From an uncultured Prevotella sp. (GTDB lineage: Bacteria; Bacteroidota; Bacteroidia; Bacteroidales; Bacteroidaceae), in assembly GCA_900771975.1 (NCBI GenBank), contig CAAGPV010000015.1, forward strand, positions 14,971-78,970: 64,000 bases of DNA, read 5' to 3'. The position numbers were made by a program, and so were the translations under genes. This document shows positions 1-7,778 of this stretch, in pieces. The notes under the pieces are model-generated. The model had not been told where the DNA came from. It did not search any database and saw only the letters and a list, made by a program, of their open reading frames with translations. Positions within the stretch are counted from its first letter, which is position 1, and the number at the start of each line of letters is the position of its first letter.

Positions 1-68
1 TGTTCAATCGCCGGCCGTTTATTCGTTTATATAAGTGAAAGAGGAGGAAAACGAAAAGTATAGAAACA

Positions 69-563
69 ATGCTTCAACAGGAATTCGAGAATATAGCAGC
101 GTCGCTTCGCCACCGGATTGTTTCGGTGGCAAGAGGATATGGGCTTGATGTGGATACTGCTGAGGATGTTGCGCAGGATGCTATGCTAAAGCTTTGGACC
201 ATTCGGGCGAAAGTAGCCTCTGGCAAACAGGCCACGGCACTTGGCGTTGTGATTGCCAAGCATCTGTCAGTCGACGTGCTGAGACGAAGCAGGAGCGTTG
301 GACTGGACTGCGTCTGTACGGCTGACGACCAATATCGGGAGCCCGACAAATTGCTCGAAGCCTCCGAAAACGATGATTGGTTGAAAATGCAACTCAACCG
401 GCTGCCTTCCAAGGAATATGCAGTGCTTCATCTGCGGCAAGTGGAACAGAAGACAACAGAGGAGATTGCAGCCATAGTGGGCGTGAAACAAAGTTCCGTC
501 CCCACGATGTTGGCAAGGGCAAGGCGAAAGTTGCTGGACGAGATGAACAGTAGAAACAAATGA
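69..563 (+). CDS. ECF-type RNA polymerase sigma factor
   Basis: This 164-residue protein has the two regions of an extracytoplasmic-function sigma factor. Region 2 lies at about residues 10-70, with an acidic AEDVAQDAMLKLW core that contacts polymerase and the -10 element. Region 4 lies at about 105-158, with the helix-turn-helix TEEIAAIVGVKQSSVPTMLA. The length is normal for the family. The next gene, 15 bases downstream, encodes a one-pass membrane protein, the usual place for an anti-sigma partner, so the pair probably senses an envelope signal. The target regulon cannot be read from the sequence. The ATG at 69 is the first in frame and leaves a complete region 2. Confidence 0.9.
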   Translation: MLQQEFENIAASLRHRIVSVARGYGLDVDTAEDVAQDAMLKLWTIRAKVASGKQATALGVVIAKHLSVDVLRRSRSVGLDCVCTADDQYREPDKLLEASENDDWLKMQLNRLPSKEYAVLHLRQVEQKTTEEIAAIVGVKQSSVPTMLARARRKLLDEMNSRNK

Positions 564-578
564 CAACAAGCAGCAATT

Positions 579-1271
579 ATGGATATAAAGTCGTTGATAG
601 ACAAGTTTATGAACGGTACTTCTTCTCTTGAAGAAGAGCAGATGCTGGGTAACTATTTCCGCACCGAGAAGCATCTTCCTAAGGAACTGAAGCCCTACCG
701 CAAGATGTTCGCCTATTTTGATGGAGGAATGAAAGACAGAGACCTGCTGCGGGGTGGGGCGGAAAGTCCCGATGACAAGCCGTTTTGCATGGAAGCAATT
801 GTTGCACCCAAGCGGCAGAACAAAAAAACGCTCTCATGGCGTCGTCTGTTGGCTGTTGCTGCATCGGTTGCCGTCCTGCTTGTTGTTGCCTTCCGTCTGA
901 CACGCACCGAGGAAGAACGGCCTCATGCCACCACCGCTTTCACCCAAACCATTGCACAGACGGTTGCTCCCGACACGCTGAAAGCTCCTGTCGACACGTT
1001 GAAAACCGTGGAAGAACGTCAAGACAAAGTGAAGCCAAAACGACGTACCCCCTATAAATACCGCTATCAACCAGCTCCGCCCGAGGTGCTGACGGCTGAA
1101 GCCCAGCCAGAAGTAAATGTAGATTCCATCAACAATGTGGCAAGGCAGTTGGCAGAAATAGAGGTGAAGAAGGTGGAATTGGAACAACAATATATGCTGA
1201 ACGTCATGAAAGCCATCAACATGCTTAATGCCGCCGACATAGCTGAAATGGCTGACGAGGAAGTCTTTTGA
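579..1271 (+). CDS. Membrane-anchored anti-sigma-like protein
   Basis: The 230-residue protein starts with an acidic cytoplasmic segment (about 1-85) of the kind found behind Bacteroidetes ECF sigma genes (MDIKSLIDKFMNGTSSLEEE). One transmembrane helix follows (about 90-108, LLAVAASVAVLLVVAF). The rest is a Pro/Lys-rich linker and a charged C-terminal helix, probably periplasmic. No zinc-binding ZAS motif is visible, so the anti-sigma role rests on gene order and topology. It overlaps no neighbour and is probably cotranscribed with the sigma gene and the secreted protein that follows. Confidence 0.65.
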   Translation: MDIKSLIDKFMNGTSSLEEEQMLGNYFRTEKHLPKELKPYRKMFAYFDGGMKDRDLLRGGAESPDDKPFCMEAIVAPKRQNKKTLSWRRLLAVAASVAVLLVVAFRLTRTEEERPHATTAFTQTIAQTVAPDTLKAPVDTLKTVEERQDKVKPKRRTPYKYRYQPAPPEVLTAEAQPEVNVDSINNVARQLAEIEVKKVELEQQYMLNVMKAINMLNAADIAEMADEEVF

Positions 1272-1368
1272 AGTTGTACGGCCGTACGCCCCCTTGTGGG
1301 TGGTGGCAGACAAGACAAAGGAATCAGTTTCAGAAAAGTGGAAAAACTCAATAAGAAAGGATTTGATT

Positions 1369-2454
1369 ATGAAAAAAGCAATTAAAACGCTGGCAGTGGT
1401 CACATTGGCTTTCATGCCACTTGCCGCCTCTGCACAGGAAAACATCAGCAAAGCCATCGACTTGTTTGGTGCCGATACCGGTACATATGGCATATGGAAC
1501 AAAACAGAAGACAGGGATAGCAAAGGTGTTTTCAGCACTATTTACAAGTTTAAGTTGCCAAAAAAGCAGGAGAAGAAACTCAACTTCCTTCGTGAAGCTT
1601 TCTATAAGGACCTACCGAAAGCCTATGATTCTTTTATAAAGAAGTCTGGCCGCAACTCCAAAGCAAACAAGCTGATAGCCTATGGCGTAGGACTGGACGA
1701 GCGAATGGCCCTTGGATGGCCCAATGACAAAGAGGACAAGAACTACCTCTATATGTTTGTGACAGACACCACCAATATCGACTATCGCTACGTCTATGGG
1801 CTGGAATGGTATTACAAAGGAAGAAAAGTGGTAGGTTCAGTGGTTGAAATATACAGCCGAGACCCCAAAAAGGCAAAGGCCAAAGGTTGTGTGACGGTTG
1901 TTAACGGAGAGGATGTAGACCTTTCAGACTTGAATTCATTGGGCGATAGGCTTAAAGGCCTGAAGTCTATTGACAGTTTGTTAGGAGTCTATAATGTAAC
2001 GACCACCTCTGGCAGCTCTGTCATTACTACAAAAGACGGCAAGACCATACTCAAGTCTGAAAAGCAATGCTTGATTGTCAACAAGGACGGTTCGCTCTTT
2101 ATGGACGACGGAGAGGGCAATACCACGACCATTGACAGAAAAGGCAACGTGACAAGTACGTCGCATAATTCCGCCCCTGTTTCGACCGATCCCTTACAGA
2201 AGTTTGCCAATCTGCGTGCTGCCTACATCAACAACATCCGAGAAGGCAATGTTGACAATACCACTCTCCTTACTGGTTTGGCCAATTCCATCCTCGACTT
2301 CTGCAAAAATCAGGGGAAGAAGATGAGCTATGAGGAGAGGCAGGTATGCATCGATGGCTTGAAGGACCTGCAGGAACAGACGCCCGACAAGTTCATCAAG
2401 GGCATCTTCGGCGTTGCAATCAGTGAACTAAATTCAAGAAGGCGGGTTGAGTAA
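1369..2454 (+). CDS. Secreted protein of unknown function in the sigma-factor operon
   Basis: The 361-residue product begins with a clear signal peptide (MKKAIKTLAVVTLAFMPLAASAQE, cleavage near residue 22). An upstream in-frame start at 1294 would put 25 extra residues before this signal, so ATG 1369 is preferred. The mature part is mixed alpha/beta with a Gly/Thr-rich stretch near residues 200-260. I do not recognise a catalytic motif. It follows the sigma and anti-sigma-like genes by about 100 bases on the same strand, so it may be a target or sensor of that sigma system; that is inference only. Confidence 0.7.
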   Translation: MKKAIKTLAVVTLAFMPLAASAQENISKAIDLFGADTGTYGIWNKTEDRDSKGVFSTIYKFKLPKKQEKKLNFLREAFYKDLPKAYDSFIKKSGRNSKANKLIAYGVGLDERMALGWPNDKEDKNYLYMFVTDTTNIDYRYVYGLEWYYKGRKVVGSVVEIYSRDPKKAKAKGCVTVVNGEDVDLSDLNSLGDRLKGLKSIDSLLGVYNVTTTSGSSVITTKDGKTILKSEKQCLIVNKDGSLFMDDGEGNTTTIDRKGNVTSTSHNSAPVSTDPLQKFANLRAAYINNIREGNVDNTTLLTGLANSILDFCKNQGKKMSYEERQVCIDGLKDLQEQTPDKFIKGIFGVAISELNSRRRVE

Positions 2455-2472
2455 TATCAACGACAACCCGCC
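2441..2472 (+). terminator. Hairpin terminator after the sigma operon
   Basis: GGCGGGTTG (2441-2449) pairs perfectly with CAACCCGCC (2464-2472) and is followed by a T-rich stretch. The stem overlaps the stop codon of the preceding gene. Confidence 0.75.
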
Positions 2473-2505
2473 TGTTATGTTTCTTAGGCCCGGCCAAGAC
2501 CGACG

Positions 2506-3471
2506 TCACCACTTGAGATATCCATATTTTTCCTTACACCATAGCTGCCATGAGTTGACCAAATTCTGCCATAACACATAGGCTCCCGGCGCTACAGCTG
2601 CAACAGGATTAAGGAAAGTGACGGTGAGCCAGATGCCAACAATGGTGTTTTTCTGGCCAAGCGCCTGTCCGGCACTCACACGGTCGTCGTAGAATGCGCC
2701 CACCCACTTGCCGATGGAGAACTGGATGAGCGTGATAAACAATGGCAACACGAGCAGCAACAACAGTGTGATGCCGCCCACAGAGGCTGCAAGAATGTTG
2801 TGAACAGTTATGCCAGTGACTATAGAAAGGTTGAACGACCACAAATAGAAACCTAAATTTCGGTGGCTCTTAATCCTGTCGGCAAACCGTGGAAGGTATT
2901 TTCTGGTGAGCAAGGCAAGGCACAACGGTACGAGCAACACCATGACGACCCTGCGTAGAATCATCATGAAAGCATAGAGAAACGTTATGTCGCTTCCCTT
3001 TTCCACCATAGGGAAAAACAGGGGAATGATGACGGATGTGACGATGTTGGCAATGAGTGTATAAACCGTGAGCGAGGCTATGCTGCCACCGAGCTTCTCG
3101 GTTACCACTGCCGCCGATGCTGCCGTGGGGCAGATAAAGCAGATGAAGCATCCTTCAAGGACGAGTTTCAACTCGGGACTAATGTTGCCTAACCACAGTA
3201 TGAGCATGACAAAGAAGCCGGATAAGGTTGTGCGGATAAGTTGTAGCCAAAAATGCCATGCTCGGGGACGCAAGTTCTCCATGTCTATCTTGCAGAATGT
3301 AACGTAAAGTAGCAGGAAAATTAGGCAGGGCACAAACTCTATGCACCACGGACCCACCGTGTTGCCTATTGGCTGGAGGAGGGGAACTTCTGAAAACAAA
3401 AGATAAACTACTGTCCCGAAAACAAGGGCGCAAATGAGCGTCCACTTCTTGATGAATGCTATAATGCTCAT
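2506..3471 (-). CDS. BASS-family (bile acid:sodium symporter-like) membrane transporter
   Basis: This 321-residue protein is almost entirely hydrophobic, with 9-10 predicted membrane helices. The pattern fits the bile acid/sodium symporter superfamily: a CPTAASAAVVTEKLGG segment in one half and GQALGQKNTIVGIW followed by NPVAAVAPGAYVLWQN in the other. These are the crossed-helix motifs of the fold. The substrate is unknown; relatives carry organic anions. It is transcribed alone on the minus strand from a TACTTTTG promoter at 3505-3512 and converges on the sigma operon. Confidence 0.75.
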   Translation of the reverse strand: MSIIAFIKKWTLICALVFGTVVYLLFSEVPLLQPIGNTVGPWCIEFVPCLIFLLLYVTFCKIDMENLRPRAWHFWLQLIRTTLSGFFVMLILWLGNISPELKLVLEGCFICFICPTAASAAVVTEKLGGSIASLTVYTLIANIVTSVIIPLFFPMVEKGSDITFLYAFMMILRRVVMVLLVPLCLALLTRKYLPRFADRIKSHRNLGFYLWSFNLSIVTGITVHNILAASVGGITLLLLLVLPLFITLIQFSIGKWVGAFYDDRVSAGQALGQKNTIVGIWLTVTFLNPVAAVAPGAYVLWQNLVNSWQLWCKEKYGYLKW

Positions 3472-3504
3472 GACCTTAAATCACAACTTCTAAAAATCTG
3501 ACTG

Positions 3505-3512
3505 CAAAAGTA
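3505..3512 (-). promoter_or_regulatory. Bacteroidetes -7 promoter element for the BASS transporter
   Basis: TACTTTTG on the minus strand matches TAnnTTTG and lies about 35 bases before the start codon. Confidence 0.6.
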
Positions 3513-3585
3513 GCTATTTCTATCCATATAAATGTAAATCTGGTTGTGTAATCGGCATCCCTTTAACTATGGATAACAATAATAA

Positions 3586-3626
3586 ACATCCCCGTTTCGC
3601 TGCCATTGGGCATGAAACGGGGATGT
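3586..3626 (-). terminator. Terminator of the decayed surface-protein gene
   Basis: ACATCCCCGTTTC (3586-3598) pairs perfectly over 13 bases with GAAACGGGGATGT (3614-3626). On the minus strand it is followed by TTTATTATTG. Confidence 0.75.
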
Positions 3627-3629
3627 CAT

Positions 3630-3980
3630 GATGAATGTTTGCTTACAACTGCTGAAGGCAACAGTGTTATTTTTCCGACCAAACACTTGCAGCCTTACCG
3701 ATGTTTTCAGTATTGCCGATGTTCGTCACCTCAATATTGCCGGACGGATAGTCTTGCAGCAAACTTCTTTGAAGTTGTGATTTTGCCCTCTACGTAAGGT
3801 CTTTGATGGTGGCGTCTTTCGTGTAACGGAATGGGGCGGTGCAGTCTTCGTCCCTTGTTTCGTAGTTTATAGTAAGTTTGTGCCCCCTGTCCGTCAAACG
3901 TGCCTGTGTAGGGCTTGCTGGCGGTGCCTGCCTTTACGGTTATACCGTTGATGTCGGCAGTAAGTTTGGCATTGATAAAT
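3630..3980 (-). pseudogene. Decayed fragment of a repetitive surface protein
   Basis: On the minus strand one frame reads ADINGITVKAGTASKPYTGTFDGQG. After one extra G in a run of five, the next frame continues HKLTINYETRDE and APFRYTKDATIKDL. After another shift it continues VEGKITTSKKFAA, then GNIEVTN. These phrases, especially GTFDGQGHKLT, are typical of repeat-bearing surface proteins of Bacteroidetes. At least two frameshifts and in-frame stops break it. A TACTTTTG promoter (4000-4007) and a terminator (3586-3626) flank it, so a short transcript may persist. Confidence 0.7.
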
Positions 3981-3999
3981 ATAATATTTCTTTTTCTCG

Positions 4000-4007
4000 C
4001 AAAAGTA
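4000..4007 (-). promoter_or_regulatory. -7 promoter element facing the decayed surface-protein gene
   Basis: TACTTTTG on the minus strand, 20 bases before the start of the recognisable coding remnant. Confidence 0.5.
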
Positions 4008-4040
4008 ATTGCTTTTTATGGATAACAGCATTTTAAGCAT

Positions 4041-4087
4041 AGCGCAAATTGGCGCAAGACACTGAAAAATTGGCGCAAAAGGCGCAA
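4041..4087 (+). promoter_or_regulatory. Four phased GCGCAA repeats upstream of the LuxR-type gene
   Basis: AGCGCAA (4041) is followed by GGCGCAA at 4051, 4072 and 4081. Start-to-start spacings are 10, 21 and 9 bases, close to whole helical turns. The block ends 17 bases before the -7 element at 4104. This fits an operator or activator site array for the regulator gene downstream. Confidence 0.55.
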
Positions 4088-4103
4088 AAACGATTAAAAA
4101 TAT

Positions 4104-4111
4104 TACCTTTG
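4104..4111 (+). promoter_or_regulatory. -7 promoter element of the LuxR-type regulator
   Basis: TACCTTTG matches TAnnTTTG, 26 bases before ATG 4137. No clear TTTG -33 element is seen, which fits dependence on an activator at the adjacent repeats. Confidence 0.65.
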
Positions 4112-4136
4112 CAGAGTAAAAATTATAACACCAACA

Positions 4137-5114
4137 ATGATTAAGTGTCTACACGAATATCTTGACCGCTCAAAGGTGGGACGGCTCGACTACTTACGGC
4201 AACTCATCTTTCTCACCTTTACACCGCTGGCTACCATCCTTTTCTCCCTTCACCTGTTGGGAGGGTATGGGCTGAACGTGCGCCCAGCACTGGCCTGCTC
4301 TGCATGTTACGTTGCAGCTACAGTAGCAGCGTTTTGTCTGTATCTGTGGATGGGCCCGAAGAAACTGAAGCTTATACTTCCAGCTTATCTCATTGTCAGT
4401 ACCATAATTCAATGCGTGCGACTGCTCATACTTGCCGGTATGGGACAGATTGATCCTATGCTTACTACCATCAATGTTGCTGTATGCTACATTATAGTGT
4501 TTGTAGGTTGCATGGCCATGCTTCCACGCACGCTTATGGCATGTACAGTCATCAACATATTCACTGTTGCAACATGTCGCATTGTAACACATGAGCAGAT
4601 GTATGGACAGTTGCTTACCGTGTTTGGCATCTTGATGATAGCTACCACCGTTTTTTGTATCGTCTCTCGGAAACTGCTCCACGAAGAGCATACCGAACTG
4701 CTCGACTATGCCAGCACCGTTGACCAGATTCTTCATGTGTTCAATATGAACAAGACAGAATTGCTGACCATTCTGCAACTGTCAAAGGCAAATGACGCCC
4801 AAACCATTTATGACGATGAACTGATTGGGCGACTCTCTCCCAAGACCTTGCGCAACTTCCTTCATGTAGCAACCCAAATTGAGCGTATGCAAACAAGCCA
4901 GCGTGAAGTGACACAAGAACGCTTTCCCATGCTCTCGCCCGCCGAACTAGATGTCTGCCGCCTTGTGGAACAAGGATTAACACTCAAACAGATTGCCGAA
5001 GCTCTCGGCAAGAGCACTTCTAACGTAAGTACTGTGAGGGGAAATATTCGTAAAAAGCTGGGCTTGTTGCCAAACGATGACCTGTGCAATTTTTTAAAAG
5101 CCTTTAATAGATGA
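4137..5114 (+). CDS. Membrane-anchored LuxR-family transcription regulator
   Basis: The 325-residue protein has five or six membrane helices (about residues 20-190), a helical linker, and a C-terminal LuxR/FixJ-type helix-turn-helix at about 258-320 (LSPAELDVCRLVEQGLTLKQ, then KSTSNVSTVRGNIRKKLGL). There is no receiver domain, so sensing must occur in the membrane part or its linker, and the DNA-binding domain works at the membrane face. The gene stands alone behind its own promoter and four phased GGCGCAA repeats, which suggests autoregulation. Confidence 0.8.
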   Translation: MIKCLHEYLDRSKVGRLDYLRQLIFLTFTPLATILFSLHLLGGYGLNVRPALACSACYVAATVAAFCLYLWMGPKKLKLILPAYLIVSTIIQCVRLLILAGMGQIDPMLTTINVAVCYIIVFVGCMAMLPRTLMACTVINIFTVATCRIVTHEQMYGQLLTVFGILMIATTVFCIVSRKLLHEEHTELLDYASTVDQILHVFNMNKTELLTILQLSKANDAQTIYDDELIGRLSPKTLRNFLHVATQIERMQTSQREVTQERFPMLSPAELDVCRLVEQGLTLKQIAEALGKSTSNVSTVRGNIRKKLGLLPNDDLCNFLKAFNR

Positions 5115-5151
5115 TAGCAGAAGATTACTATTTTTATAAGGATGATGAGTG

Positions 5152-5272
5152 ATACGACCTCTGCAAAGCCACAAGACGAATGAAGCTGCTGGACTCTAAA
5201 CAAATTCGGCAGCTTCGAGATGTGTGCATATTTGAGGTGAATGGAATTAAAATTTTTATGCAATTGCAGTAA
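5152..5272 (+). repeat. Recurring gene D, copy 1 (3' part only)
   Basis: This is the 3' part of a short gene found three times in the window. It reads RRMKLLDSKQIRQLRDVCIF followed by EVNGIKIF and stops at 5270-5272. The same text occurs at 8929-9159 and 11256-11324. Upstream of about 5152 the similarity ends, so the copy is truncated. ATPase cargo (5350-6603) begins 78 bases after its stop. Function of gene D is unknown. Confidence 0.75.
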
Positions 5273-5301
5273 ATAATTAGTTACATTCCAAATAAAAGCA
5301 T

Positions 5302-5335
5302 TACCTTTGTCTTCGCAAAACTGTCACATGTGACA
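5302..5335 (+). promoter_or_regulatory. Promoter and palindromic operator of the first DUF4143 ATPase
   Basis: The -7 element TACCTTTG (5302-5309) is followed by the perfect 14-base palindrome TGTCACATGTGACA (5322-5335), which ends 14 bases before ATG 5350. A palindrome between transcription start and start codon is well placed for repression. Confidence 0.6.
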
Positions 5336-5349
5336 AAATCGCGAACTAA

Positions 5350-6603
5350 ATGATTGTAAATAGAACAACTTATATTAATCAATTGGTCCGTTCCAAAGGT
5401 AATGGACTTATTAAAATTGTCACAGGCATCAGACGGTCTGGAAAATCCTTCTTACTGAAGAAGTTGTTTCGTCAGCATCTGTTGGATGATGGCGTACAAG
5501 ATGACCATGTCATTATAATAGATATGGAAAGTCGTAAAAACAAAGCTTTCAAAGATCCTGACTTTTTACTCGATTATATTGATAATGTGATGAAGGACGA
5601 TGATACATACTACATTATCATTGATGAGGTACAAGAAGTGAAGGATTTTGTGGAAGTTCTTTCTACATTATCTGTCACTGAAGGTATAGATGTTTATGTT
5701 ACTGGCTCAAATTCTCGTTTTCTCTCTTCTGATGTTGTAACGGAATTTAGAGGACGAGGTGATGAAATTCATGTTTGGCCACTTTCTTTCAAGGAATACA
5801 TGTCTGTTTATGATGGTTCTGTTGAAGAAGGGTGGGCAGAATATAGAATGTATGGAGGTTTGCCACAACTTCTAACACAAGTTGGAGATGATAAGAAAAC
5901 GGATTTCTTACTTCATCTTTACCGCACAGTTTATCTACGCGATATTTATGAGCGTAATGGTATTGACTTGAAACAGGAATTTGAAGAACTTTCCAAAACC
6001 ATTGCTTCAAGTATTGGAGCACCAGTCAGTGCCAGAAAAATTGCAGATACATTTAAGTCCGTAGCCAAAGTACAAAACATTGCTGATAAGACAGTCGCTT
6101 TGTACATGGGATATATGCAGGATGCTTTTCTTATAGAGAAGTCTGAACGCTATGATATTAAAGGGCGAAAATATATTGGTTCATTGTCTAAGTTTTATTA
6201 TCAAGATGTCGGCTTACGCAACGCCATCCTGTCGTTCCGGCAAAATGAGGTGACCCATATTATGGAAAACGTCATTTATAATGAAATGCGTATGCGTGGA
6301 TGGCTTGTTGATGTCGGAAATATTTTCACCAGAGTCAGAAATACAGAAGGACAACAACAACGTGTCACTCTTGAAATTGATTTTGTATGTAACAAGGGAA
6401 GTAAACGCATATACATCCAATCTGCCTATAAGATGCCGGATGCCGAAAAGATGGAGCAAGAAAAACGCTCACTCAAACTGGTCGACGATTCTTTCCGTAA
6501 ACTGATTGTTGTTGGTGAACACACCAAACCTTGGAGTGATGAGAATGGCATACAAATCGTTAGTATATACGATTTCTTGCTTGATTTATCATTTACAGAA
6601 TAG
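5350..6603 (+). CDS. AAA ATPase with C-terminal DUF4143-type domain (copy 1)
   Basis: This 417-residue protein has a Walker A motif GIRRSGKS near residue 26, a Walker B-type IIDEVQEV near 98 and a TGSNSRFLS sensor segment near 120. These are hallmarks of the AAA_14 ATPase family. The C-terminal half (about 200-400) is the DUF4143 region, with a nuclease-like core (LEIDFVCNKGSKRIYIQSAY). Proteins of this kind are common in Bacteroidetes accessory regions; their role is not established. It is about half identical by eye to the copy at 9166-10422, including the start MxxxRxxYxxQL. It lies between a gene D remnant and a gene A remnant. Confidence 0.85.
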   Translation: MIVNRTTYINQLVRSKGNGLIKIVTGIRRSGKSFLLKKLFRQHLLDDGVQDDHVIIIDMESRKNKAFKDPDFLLDYIDNVMKDDDTYYIIIDEVQEVKDFVEVLSTLSVTEGIDVYVTGSNSRFLSSDVVTEFRGRGDEIHVWPLSFKEYMSVYDGSVEEGWAEYRMYGGLPQLLTQVGDDKKTDFLLHLYRTVYLRDIYERNGIDLKQEFEELSKTIASSIGAPVSARKIADTFKSVAKVQNIADKTVALYMGYMQDAFLIEKSERYDIKGRKYIGSLSKFYYQDVGLRNAILSFRQNEVTHIMENVIYNEMRMRGWLVDVGNIFTRVRNTEGQQQRVTLEIDFVCNKGSKRIYIQSAYKMPDAEKMEQEKRSLKLVDDSFRKLIVVGEHTKPWSDENGIQIVSIYDFLLDLSFTE

Positions 6604-6610
6604 AACGATA

Positions 6611-6631
6611 GGGGATGTGCTTAACATCCCC
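6611..6631 (+). terminator. Short hairpin after the first ATPase
   Basis: GGGGATGT (6611-6618) pairs with ACATCCCC (6624-6631), eight bases after the stop codon. There is no strong T-run, so termination may be weak. Confidence 0.5.
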
Positions 6632-6700
6632 CATATTCATCACCGAGCGGATGCAATTCATCCCCTGGGGGCCGACAACCAGATGCCCTACAACATCATC

Positions 6701-6790
6701 TTCGCAGAATGGAAAAACTCCGACACCGCCAAACTCTTTGAAAACTATGGTTATAAAAACAAAAAGCAGTCAGGAGGATATTTCTTCTAA
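6701..6790 (+). pseudogene. Recurring gene A, copy 1 (3' end only)
   Basis: The last 30 codons read FAEWKNSDTAKLFENYGYKN and KKQSGGYFF, then TAA at 6788-6790. The same C-terminus closes the longer copy at 13480-13973. Upstream the reading frame is unrelated, so this copy has lost its 5' part. A promoter and cargo genes start directly after it, as after the second copy. Confidence 0.75.
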
Positions 6791-6801
6791 AGAAAAAACA
6801 T

Positions 6802-6809
6802 TATCTTTG
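6802..6809 (+). promoter_or_regulatory. -7 promoter element directly after gene A copy 1
   Basis: TATCTTTG lies 11 bases after the gene A stop and 21 bases before ATG 6831. The same arrangement (TATTTTTG at 13984) follows gene A copy 2. Confidence 0.65.
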
Positions 6810-6830
6810 TCGCAACCAAAGATAATATGT

Positions 6831-7775
6831 ATGGATAAGGGAAGAAAGATTTGTGATGTGCTGAAAGCCGTCAGAAAAAAGATAGCAGAAATGAACGGCA
6901 TTACATATGAGCCGAAAGTTTGCCACTATCATGGCCATTGCAGTGGCACCTGTCCTGCATGCGAGGCAGAACGGAAATACATAGAGGATGAGTTGTCGCT
7001 GCGCGAACAGATGGGAAAAGCCGTCTGCGTTACAGGTGTAGCCCTCGGCATTTTGGCGGCACCATACAATGCGTATGCCCAAGAGACTTCTTCTGCAACG
7101 CCTGTCAACAATGAAGTGATTGCTGCAGATTCTGTGTCAGAAAGTGAGCAAGTAACAATCAGGGGGTGTGTAAAAGAGGCTGACGGTACACCTATGATTG
7201 GTGCCATTGTTGTGGCTGGTGATAAGCGACCTTACAATGTGACAGATATTGACGGTAACTTTTCCGTTACCATTCATCGAGACTCCACGCTTCAGTTAGA
7301 ATATCTTGGTTATAAGGACAAAATTTATTCATTCGATGATTTGGACTTGAATGGATTTAATACGCTTTGTATGACGGAGGTGACTCCTACTATGGGGGAA
7401 GTTGTTGTTATAGAAAAACCAAATAAGAAAAGAGCCAAGAAACTCAAGAAAAAGGTTTTGGAATCTGATGTTGACATGAAGATAAAAAAGCCGTCTTTCC
7501 CCGGTGGCAACAATGCCATGCTACAGTTTATCGCCAAAAACTTGCGTATGCCAGAAACTTTATATGGAGCATATCAGCAGCGCATCACCGTTTCGTTCTG
7601 TGTTCTTGGTGACGGCAGTTTGGCCGATGTAAAAGTTGTGACAGAATGCCCTCCTGAAATGAAACAGGAAGTTCTGCGTCTTGTAAAGTCCATGCCCAAA
7701 TGGAAGGCAGCCATGAAGGATGGCAAGCCGACGTATGAAAAAATGAAAATACCAATATATGTTAGGCCACAGTAG
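6831..7775 (+). CDS. TonB-like protein with Cys-rich N-terminus and carboxypeptidase-regulatory-like domain
   Basis: The 314-residue protein has three parts. The N-terminus (about 1-60) carries a Cys/His cluster, CHYHGHCSGTCPACE. A hydrophobic segment follows (about 68-85, VCVTGVALGILAAPYNAYAQ). Next is a carboxypeptidase-D regulatory-like beta-sandwich (about 108-185, IRGCVKEADGTPMIGAIVVA). The C-terminus (about 215-310) resembles TonB. ATG 6831 is chosen because it follows the promoter; the frame is open upstream but crosses gene A. The radical-SAM gene starts 3 bases after the stop, so the two are one operon. The Cys cluster is a possible substrate or metal site; this is inference. Confidence 0.7.
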   Translation: MDKGRKICDVLKAVRKKIAEMNGITYEPKVCHYHGHCSGTCPACEAERKYIEDELSLREQMGKAVCVTGVALGILAAPYNAYAQETSSATPVNNEVIAADSVSESEQVTIRGCVKEADGTPMIGAIVVAGDKRPYNVTDIDGNFSVTIHRDSTLQLEYLGYKDKIYSFDDLDLNGFNTLCMTEVTPTMGEVVVIEKPNKKRAKKLKKKVLESDVDMKIKKPSFPGGNNAMLQFIAKNLRMPETLYGAYQQRITVSFCVLGDGSLADVKVVTECPPEMKQEVLRLVKSMPKWKAAMKDGKPTYEKMKIPIYVRPQ

Positions 7776-7778
7776 AAT

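Noticed and set aside
5115..5152. Left-end copy of the tRNA-Arg 3' end marking an integrated island
   Set aside because: No match to the tRNA end was found by eye, and no integrase gene is in the block.
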